Source: Bacteroidota bacterium (lineage in GTDB: Bacteria; Bacteroidota; Bacteroidia; Flavobacteriales; Flavobacteriaceae). From it: a DNA stretch of 5,490 bases. The stretch spans positions 1 to 5,490 of the forward strand of contig JAEWKB010000102.1 in assembly GCA_023386255.1 (NCBI GenBank). The letters are read 5' to 3'. Shown in pieces: positions 1 to 4,325 of this stretch. The notes under the pieces are model-generated. The model searched no databases. It had not been told where the DNA came from and saw only the letters and a program-made list of their open reading frames with translations. The translations under genes and the position numbers were made by a program. The stretch's first letter is position 1, and the number at the start of each line of letters is the position of its first letter.

Positions 1-326
1 ATATTGCTGCCACCGGCCAGCGGAAGGATATAAAAAGGCACACGGGCAATTAATGACGTGGTAAGTATATCAATAATACGGGTTCTTTTGTTGATGATGT
101 AACCGGCAATGTAGAGAAAGATGAGCAAGCTTACGGTATTGATTACATTATCCAGAAAAGGTATCTGCCAGCTGACATTTTGGACAAGGTGAAAATCTAT
201 AACACCGTCAAACCTGCCGCCTGCATAATAAGCTGCTGTTGAGCCTGCCACAAGAGCTGCTGTACCGGCTATTAGCAATTTGTTTTCCGGGTAAACTTCA
301 ACCGGATTCAATAGAGTTTTCGTCAT
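1..326 (-). CDS. Yip1-like multi-pass membrane protein, partial (3' end beyond window)
   Basis: This frame is open from an ATG at 324-326 down to the left edge, giving 108 visible residues starting MTKTLLNPVEVYPENKLLIA. It is truncated by the window, so no stop is seen. Hydrophobic segments lie at about residues 17-35, 60-78 and from 88 to the edge, separated by short loops, one carrying the basic NKRTR (79-83). The NPVEVYPENK opening followed by membrane spans resembles Bacteroidota proteins annotated as YIP1-family or hypothetical membrane proteins; that match is from memory of the family and not certain. The start lies 14 nt after the stop of the DUF2089 gene, so the two are very likely co-transcribed and perhaps functionally linked, with the soluble HTH protein regulating or partnering the membrane protein. 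Substrate or activity is unknown. Confidence 0.72.
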   Translation of the reverse strand, partial: MTKTLLNPVEVYPENKLLIAGTAALVAGSTAAYYAGGRFDGVIDFHLVQNVSWQIPFLDNVINTVSLLIFLYIAGYIINKRTRIIDILTTSLIARVPFYILPLAGGSN

Positions 327-340
327 GGTTTAGTAGTAAG

Positions 341-616
341 TTATTGTTGTAGCTTTTTTACTTTTTCAATAAGGTCATCCAGCTTGTTCCTTACTGTGGG
401 GTAGCTGTTCCCCATTTCGATAGCCATTTGCTTTAAGCTACCGCTGGACAGAAAAAACCGCAGGATAAAATTCTGTTCCTCTTCGTTTAATTTAGCCAGT
501 ATGGGCAGGTCAAAGCTCCCTGAAACAGCTGTACTGCATTCAGGACACAATAGTTGGGATACCTTAAGGGTATTACTGCAGCTGGGGCAGGCTACAGGAA
601 GTTTGGGTGAAGTCAT
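341..616 (-). CDS. DUF2089 family zinc-ribbon/HTH putative transcriptional regulator
   Basis: This is a 91-residue protein. An N-terminal zinc ribbon has CPSC at residues 10-13 and CPEC at 24-27, four cysteines spaced to hold one metal ion. The C-terminal half (about 44-87) is a helix-turn-helix resembling sigma-70 region 4: the stretch around GSLKQMAIEMGNSYPTVRNK (59-78) reads as a turn plus recognition helix, followed by a charged helix DLIEKVKKLQQ. Ribbon plus HTH of this kind is the DUF2089 architecture; this copy is somewhat shorter than the longer Firmicutes members. It is presumably a cytoplasmic DNA-binding protein. The ATG has a TAGATTTG -7-like element 20 nt upstream and sits just after the terminator of the preceding gene, so it probably starts its own transcription unit with the Yip1-like gene. 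The target operator is unknown; autoregulation is a guess. Confidence 0.86.
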   Translation of the reverse strand: MTSPKLPVACPSCSNTLKVSQLLCPECSTAVSGSFDLPILAKLNEEEQNFILRFFLSSGSLKQMAIEMGNSYPTVRNKLDDLIEKVKKLQQ

Positions 617-636
617 CTGCAGTTATTTTAATAATG

Positions 637-644
637 CAAATCTA
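637..644 (-). promoter_or_regulatory. Candidate Bacteroidota -7 element for DUF2089-Yip1 operon
   Basis: On the minus strand this reads TAGATTTG, an exact match to TAnnTTTG, the -7 consensus known for the Bacteroidota housekeeping sigma factor. It ends 20 nt before the DUF2089 ATG, implying a short leader. No clear TTG -33 element is found at the usual 19-21 nt distance; that region is T-rich. Placement between an upstream terminator and a start codon supports it. Confidence 0.5.
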
Positions 645-702
645 TAAATTAATTTTATTAAACTAAAACTTAATAATATTAAATGCAGCCTTTATTAAGT
701 AA

Positions 703-731
703 AATAAAAAAACCCTCCGGGAAGGAGGGTT
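703..731 (-). terminator. Rho-independent terminator of the DUF2805 gene
   Basis: A perfect 8-bp stem is formed by AACCCTCC (711-718) and GGAGGGTT (724-731) around a 5-nt loop. Read on the minus strand it is followed directly by a T-rich run (positions 710 to 703: TTTTTATT, extending the Ts of the stem). On the plus strand no T-run follows, so it acts in the minus direction. The upstream arm includes two bases of the DUF2805 stop codon (730-732), so the hairpin begins at the end of the reading frame. Confidence 0.9.
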
Positions 732-1005
732 AAGCAAATTTATTTCTTATATAATATTTTGTGTCCAGTTCATCATCAAACTCGTCATAAACGGGTTTAG
801 GTTTCGGTTTTTTAGCAGCAACTTTTTTCTTCCAGAGCTCAAAGTTATCTGCTGATAATCTTTTGCGCATAATTTCTGTTACTTCCTTCTCAGCTATGCC
901 AAATTCCTTCTTAATTTCCTCAAAAGGTTTCCTTTCTTCCTGTGCCAAAGTAACGATCCTGTCAATCGCTTCCTTGTCTAATTCTAAGCGGTTACTTTTT
1001 TTCAT
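730..1005 (-). CDS. TIGR03643 / DUF2805 family small protein
   Basis: This is a 91-residue basic protein. Residues 8-62 match the family pattern well: a helix with DRIVTLAQEERKPFEEI (15-31), then the turn FGIAEKEVTEIMRKRL (35-50) and the signature NFELWKKKV (54-62), corresponding to the usual F-x-LW-R/K-K/R-V. The first part resembles a helix-turn-helix, so nucleic-acid binding is plausible, but no function is established for the family that I know of. After residue 62 the protein is variable: a Lys/Pro linker KKPKPKP (65-71), an acidic patch DEFDDELD (74-81) and a short tail KYYIRNKFA. The ATG at 1003-1005 is the only good start and is preceded by an AT-rich spacer without a Shine-Dalgarno. 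The gene appears monocistronic, with its own promoter candidate and a strong terminator. Confidence 0.85.
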   Translation of the reverse strand: MKKSNRLELDKEAIDRIVTLAQEERKPFEEIKKEFGIAEKEVTEIMRKRLSADNFELWKKKVAAKKPKPKPVYDEFDDELDTKYYIRNKFA

Positions 1006-1057
1006 CAGGTGAAAAATTAAATTCAGATATTCTTTTTAATATTTAAGATTAGTTAAT

Positions 1058-1088
1058 CAATATTACTAAAAAAAACATTTTACTTCAA
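1058..1088 (-). promoter_or_regulatory. Candidate promoter for DUF2805 gene (TTG -33, TAATATTG -7)
   Basis: On the minus strand a TTG (1086-1088) is followed after 20 nt by TAATATTG (1058-1065), which matches TAnnTTTG at five of six fixed positions. Spacing fits the Bacteroidota promoter layout. The -7 element lies 52 nt before the DUF2805 ATG. The surrounding 1006-1172 gap is only about 17% GC, so a chance match is a real possibility. Confidence 0.4.
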
Positions 1089-1141
1089 GAAAACTTACTT
1101 TTTTTTAAATAAATTTTTACAGTCGAAATTAAAGAAAATAT

Positions 1142-1166
1142 AAAAAAAAGTTATTGCCGTAATCTT
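1142..1166 (-). terminator. Weak possible terminator after DoxX-like gene
   Basis: Seven bases past the DoxX stop codon, the minus strand can fold AAG-(bulged A)-TTA against TAA-CTT around a 6-nt loop (1148-1166), followed by a run of Ts (1149 to 1142). The stem is short, bulged and AU-rich, so it would be weak. It is listed because it is the only candidate end for the EamA-DoxX unit before the DUF2805 promoter. Confidence 0.25.
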
Positions 1167-1172
1167 AGTAAA

Positions 1173-1526
1173 TTAAGTATAAAGATATGCCCACCATACT
1201 AAAACCGCTTGCAGCGGCAGCCGTACCAGCCTTACCCACTTCGGTAAGCCTAAGGCAGCTTTTTCATTTGTGTACATGTATACATTGGCAGGAAAAACAG
1301 CAATCAGCAGTGCTATGATACCCCATGCCGCTAAATGAGATGTTGCCGGAATACATAAGAGTATGCCAAGTAATACTTCAGCTGCACCACTGCTATAGTT
1401 TAATAGCCTGTGTGCAGGGAGGTAAGGGGGCATCATGCGAAGGTAAATCTTCGGGACACGAAAATGATTTAAGCCTGCAAGTATGTACAACGCAGCCATT
1501 ATATACAGGTGCCAGGGTAAGGCCAT
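1173..1526 (-). CDS. DoxX-like family small integral membrane protein
   Basis: This is a 117-residue protein with four predicted membrane helices at about residues 3-20, 41-60, 65-84 and 98-116. Recognisable family features are LAGLNHFRVPKIYLRMMPPY (16-35) after the first helix, SGAAEVLLGILL (46-57) in helix two and AAWGIIALLIAVFPANVYMY (66-85) in helix three. These place it with the small DoxX-like proteins of the cytoplasmic membrane. Members of the wider superfamily have been linked to quinone- or thiol-related redox roles, but nothing here fixes a reaction. Length is normal for the family. It follows the EamA exporter by 21 nt on the same strand and is probably co-transcribed, although an exact TAnnTTTG match (1543-1550) just upstream could allow an extra internal start. 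The ATG at 1524-1526 opens right before the first helix, which supports this start. Confidence 0.85.
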   Translation of the reverse strand: MALPWHLYIMAALYILAGLNHFRVPKIYLRMMPPYLPAHRLLNYSSGAAEVLLGILLCIPATSHLAAWGIIALLIAVFPANVYMYTNEKAALGLPKWVRLVRLPLQAVLVWWAYLYT

Positions 1527-1529
1527 CAG

Positions 1530-1547
1530 CTTTGGTTTTTACCAAAG
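1530..1547 (-). other. Perfect intergenic hairpin between EamA and DoxX genes
   Basis: CTTTGGT (1530-1536) and ACCAAAG (1541-1547) form a 7-bp perfect stem with a 4-nt loop, filling most of the 21-nt space between the EamA stop (1548-1550) and the DoxX ATG (1526). No T-run follows on either strand, so it is not a standard terminator. It may modulate DoxX translation or mRNA processing, or be incidental. Confidence 0.5.
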
Positions 1548-1550
1548 TTA
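1543..1550 (-). promoter_or_regulatory. Possible internal -7 element before DoxX gene
   Basis: On the minus strand this reads TAACTTTG, an exact TAnnTTTG match, 16 nt before the DoxX ATG. It overlaps the EamA stop codon and one arm of the hairpin at 1530-1547. No TTG is found at the expected -33 distance, so an internal promoter is only a possibility. Confidence 0.25.
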
Positions 1551-2450
1551 CTGATTTTCCTTCTTCTGCGTATTGATGTTCATAATCACTATGGCAGCAA
1601 TTATAAGGCTTATACCAAACCACTGCAGCGCCGTAACTTTCTCATGAAGCAATACAAAAGCCATAGTTACCGATACCGGTAACTCCAGCGATGATACTAT
1701 ACTACCCAGCCCAATACCAGTGTGCGGAAAACCGGCGTTTAAGAGCATAGCGGGGATTATGGTGCCGAATAAGGATAAGATGATTCCCCACTTCAGGAAA
1801 ATTCCCGCATTGAAACTGCCGGTCCAGGTGGCTGCTGCAAAGGCAAATACTATAATTGCCCCGCCTAGTAGCATGTAAAGGCTGCGCTGTGCTGATGATA
1901 AATGCGTTGCTACGCGGTTAGACGTAAACATAGTGGTGGTAAATGATGCCGCTGCCAGCAATCCCCAGGCAATCCCCCGCCAGTCCAGCTTAATGTTCTT
2001 TTCTATTAAATTAGTAGCCAGTGCAGTACCTATAAGTACAATAACAACTGCCAGTATCTTCCTGCCTGATGGAAGCGTTTTAGTAAGCAGGGCCTCTAGG
2101 AGCACACCCATCCATACGGTTTGCATTAACAGCACAATCCCTATTGATACAGGAATATATTTTACCGCCAGATAGTAAAACAAACTGGTAAGGCCAAGCG
2201 ATGTACCTGCAAGCATAAGGAAAAAGATATTCCTGCCCGATGCTTTTACAACGTCATTGCCTTTGCGGGCACGCTGGAAGCCATTGATTATGAATATACC
2301 CAGCAAGCCAAGTATAAATTGCGATGAGGTAACTTCGGCAGTGGTATATCCTTCTTCGTAAGCCAGCTTTACAAAAGTGGCAAGCATGCCGTAGCTTGTA
2401 GCACCAAGCCCTACCAGAAATACTCCCTTCAATACATTATTCTTTGTCAT
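1548..2450 (-). CDS. EamA/DMT superfamily transporter
   Basis: This is a 300-residue protein with about ten hydrophobic helices arranged as two EamA repeats, roughly residues 8-146 and 157-292, the normal size and layout for drug/metabolite transporter superfamily permeases (RhaT/YdcZ-like DMT exporters). The first repeat has GATSYGMLATFVKLA (16-30) in helix one; the second ends with SSLELPVSVTMAFVLLHEKV (253-272) and GISLIIAAIVIMN (279-291), the conserved end of EamA repeats with its Glu-Pro and Leu-x-Glu motifs. It sits in the cytoplasmic membrane and probably exports small metabolites or amino acids by exchange or proton coupling; the substrate cannot be read from sequence. The ATG at 2448-2450 precedes a short basic N-terminus and then helix one. 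A TATCTTTG element lies 21 nt upstream. The DoxX-like gene follows 21 nt downstream. Confidence 0.92.
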   Translation of the reverse strand: MTKNNVLKGVFLVGLGATSYGMLATFVKLAYEEGYTTAEVTSSQFILGLLGIFIINGFQRARKGNDVVKASGRNIFFLMLAGTSLGLTSLFYYLAVKYIPVSIGIVLLMQTVWMGVLLEALLTKTLPSGRKILAVVIVLIGTALATNLIEKNIKLDWRGIAWGLLAAASFTTTMFTSNRVATHLSSAQRSLYMLLGGAIIVFAFAAATWTGSFNAGIFLKWGIILSLFGTIIPAMLLNAGFPHTGIGLGSIVSSLELPVSVTMAFVLLHEKVTALQWFGISLIIAAIVIMNINTQKKENQ

Positions 2451-2471
2451 TTTACAATTTTAAAAAGCGGG

Positions 2472-2479
2472 CAAAGATA
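2472..2479 (-). promoter_or_regulatory. Candidate Bacteroidota -7 element for EamA-DoxX operon
   Basis: On the minus strand this reads TATCTTTG, an exact and typical TAnnTTTG match, 21 nt before the EamA ATG in the divergent spacer. No TTG is present at the expected -33 distance. The position just ahead of a start codon and the near-identical spacing to the DUF2089 element support it. Confidence 0.55.
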
Positions 2480-2503
2480 GTGTATTGTTCTTAAATAAAT
2501 GCG

Positions 2504-3154
2504 TTGCTCTATACTAAGAAAGGCTGTGATACAGTTATAGGTAAAACCTTACTTATTATGATGATGATATTGTTACTCCTATGCCTGTACCTGTTTAGCT
2601 GCACTAATGCTGTTACCGTTGAAGCGCCTGTTAAAAACTATGCTGCCAGGCATACAGAGGCACTGGGTTTTTGTAAAGCCAACGGCTTCTCGGAAGAATA
2701 TTATTTTCTAATTGACCTTAGTGTACATTCAGGCAGGAACCGCTTTTTTGTTTACGACTTTAAGCAGAAGAAAATAACGGATAAAAACCTTGTGACGCAT
2801 GGCAGCTGCGATATATTTGCCGAAAACCCTGATAAATACAGCACAGCAACATTTGACAATCGTAATGACAGCCATTGCTCATCACTTGGTAAATACAAAG
2901 TTGGCAAACGCGACTACAGCTCCTGGGGCATAAAGGTAAAGTACTGGCTTGATGGATTAGAACCTACTAACAGCAATGCACGTAAAAGGGTAGTGGTGCT
3001 GCATTCATGGGAGGCAGTGTCCAATAAGGAAATCTACCCGCAATACACCCCGCTTAGCTGGGGCTGCCCGGCCGTATCAGATACTTTTATGCAGCAGCTT
3101 GATGTAAAGCTGCAGGCAACACGAAAGCCCGTATTGCTTTGGATAATTAATTAA
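2504..3154 (+). CDS. Murein L,D-transpeptidase catalytic domain (YkuD_2) family lipoprotein
   Basis: The protein has 216 residues from a TTG at 2504, or 198 from the first ATG at 2558. A hydrophobic stretch LLLLCLYLFSC (23-33, TTG numbering) ends in a lipobox-like LFSC, so Cys33 is the likely lipidated residue. No acidic cluster follows it, giving no sign of surface export, so the periplasmic side is likelier. The rest is the YkuD_2 fold: YYFLIDLSVHSGRNRFFVYD (66-85), THGSC (98-102), SSLGKY (126-131), the histidine in VLHSW (165-169) and the catalytic-cysteine motif SWGCPAVS (185-192, Cys188). Family enzymes are thought to form or edit L,D-peptide bonds in peptidoglycan or attached proteins. 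Start choice is open: TTG leaves 53 nt to the divergent EamA gene and keeps lysines in the signal n-region; ATG leaves 107 nt but no basic residue. Confidence 0.88.
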   Translation: MLYTKKGCDTVIGKTLLIMMMILLLLCLYLFSCTNAVTVEAPVKNYAARHTEALGFCKANGFSEEYYFLIDLSVHSGRNRFFVYDFKQKKITDKNLVTHGSCDIFAENPDKYSTATFDNRNDSHCSSLGKYKVGKRDYSSWGIKVKYWLDGLEPTNSNARKRVVVLHSWEAVSNKEIYPQYTPLSWGCPAVSDTFMQQLDVKLQATRKPVLLWIIN

Positions 3155-4323
3155 AATAATCCTGAGAGCGGATTGTTCTTTATCCCAATTGTAGCAGGGT
3201 TAAAGCTAAGTTTATTTTTAAGAAGTGAAGCATACACGCTCCTGAAATCAATCTGGTGGATGAGGTTCTGATTCTCGTCCAGTCTTGCAAGGTCCGGATT
3301 ATTGCCTATTACTTTGCCCTTGTTCCTTCCGCCAATAATGAACATAGGTGCGGCGGTCCCATGGTCAGTCCCTTTGCCGTTGTCTTTAGCGCGACGCCCG
3401 AATTCAGAAAAAATCATAATAGTAACTTCATCCAGCTTTTGTGCCGCTTTCATGTCTTTATAAAAACTGTAAACCGCTTCGCTAACTGCATTAAGCTTCC
3501 CTTTATGGGTGTTCAGCTGATTGCTGTGGGTATCAAATCCGGGAAGCGAGGTGTAATATACTCCTGAATTAAGATTGCCTTTTATAAGTTTAGAAATAAA
3601 TTCGAGGTTTTTGCCCAAGTCATTTATAGGGTAAGTAACGCCTGCATTTTTTGCTTTTGCCAGCGCTCTATGTATCTCTTCGGCACCTTCGGGTATATTG
3701 GCTGCTACCTTCCGCACGAAATCCAGCCTGGGGTTGTTACTTAGTTTTATTACGCTTTCATCATATTGCTTAACCTTAAATTGTGCAGGATTTGTAAGAG
3801 TAATGTTATTTGGTGTTTTGCCCTTCAGGGCCAGATTGTCTATCTGGTCTATGTTTAAAGCGGCAGTAGGGTGGTGCTCCCTGTAATGCGCATCAAGATA
3901 GCGGCCCAGCCAGCCTTCACTCAGGTACTCATAGGAGCCTGAAGCTGTCTGCCATATTTCCTGGCTGCGGAAGTGGGATGTTACAGGTTGCGGATACCCT
4001 ACATTTTGTATCACGGTTAAATGGCCGTTCTGCTGTATTTCGGCAAAATGTTTCATTGCAGGATGCCATGCCATACCATTACTTTTACCGATTACCTCAT
4101 TTTTAGATATGGCAATGGCCGGACGCAGGTTGTAATACAGAGGGTCATCATAAGGTATATAAGTATTAAGGCCGTCATTACCGCCATCCAGCTGGATAAA
4201 AACCAGTACTGACGATGAGGGGGAATTACCTGCGTTCATACCGTAAGAGTATAAAAAATCAGGCAGCAGTAGCATACCCCCGCTTAGCGTACCTGTAAGC
4301 TTTAAAAAATTTCTCCGTTGCAT
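3151..4323 (-). CDS. DUF1501 family protein with Tat signal
   Basis: This is a 390-residue full-length DUF1501 protein. The N-terminus MQRRNFLKLTG is a twin-arginine signal (RRNFLK, residues 3-8) followed by a hydrophobic stretch to about 25, so it is probably exported folded. Family motifs in order: FIQLDGGNDGLNTYIP (42-57), WHPAM (86-90), QPVTSHFRSQEIWQTA (112-127), GFDTHSNQ (262-269) and IFSEFGRRAKDNGKGTDHGT (304-323), then APMFIIGG. DUF1501 belongs to the alkaline phosphatase/sulfatase-like fold; Asp46, Asp264/His266, Glu307 and Asp320/His321 are candidate metal ligands by analogy, unproven here. Its substrate is unknown. Its ATG lies 2 nt after the DUF1800 stop, so the genes are almost certainly translationally coupled. 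Its own stop overlaps that of the convergent YkuD_2 gene. Confidence 0.94.
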   Translation of the reverse strand: MQRRNFLKLTGTLSGGMLLLPDFLYSYGMNAGNSPSSSVLVFIQLDGGNDGLNTYIPYDDPLYYNLRPAIAISKNEVIGKSNGMAWHPAMKHFAEIQQNGHLTVIQNVGYPQPVTSHFRSQEIWQTASGSYEYLSEGWLGRYLDAHYREHHPTAALNIDQIDNLALKGKTPNNITLTNPAQFKVKQYDESVIKLSNNPRLDFVRKVAANIPEGAEEIHRALAKAKNAGVTYPINDLGKNLEFISKLIKGNLNSGVYYTSLPGFDTHSNQLNTHKGKLNAVSEAVYSFYKDMKAAQKLDEVTIMIFSEFGRRAKDNGKGTDHGTAAPMFIIGGRNKGKVIGNNPDLARLDENQNLIHQIDFRSVYASLLKNKLSFNPATIGIKNNPLSGLF

Positions 4324-4325
4324 AA

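Noticed and set aside
1325..1576. 83-codon plus-strand open frame opposite the DoxX-like gene
   Set aside because: It is antisense to a recognisable membrane protein, crosses the intergenic hairpin and has no family features.
1393..1623. 76-codon minus-strand open frame across the EamA-DoxX junction
   Set aside because: It overlaps two confident genes in another frame on the same strand and has no domain-like pattern.
1933..2175. 80-codon plus-strand open frame inside EamA
   Set aside because: It is an antisense shadow of a well-supported transporter, with low-complexity content and no plausible start context.
2485..2540. Plus-strand promoter for the YkuD_2 gene
   Set aside because: TTG triplets occur, but the best downstream match (TACAGTTA) fits TAnnTTTG poorly, so no promoter can be supported.
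3256..4212. Three plus-strand open frames (3256-3567, 3698-3886, 4021-4212) opposite DUF1501
   Set aside because: All lie antisense to conserved DUF1501 motifs and show no recognisable domain.
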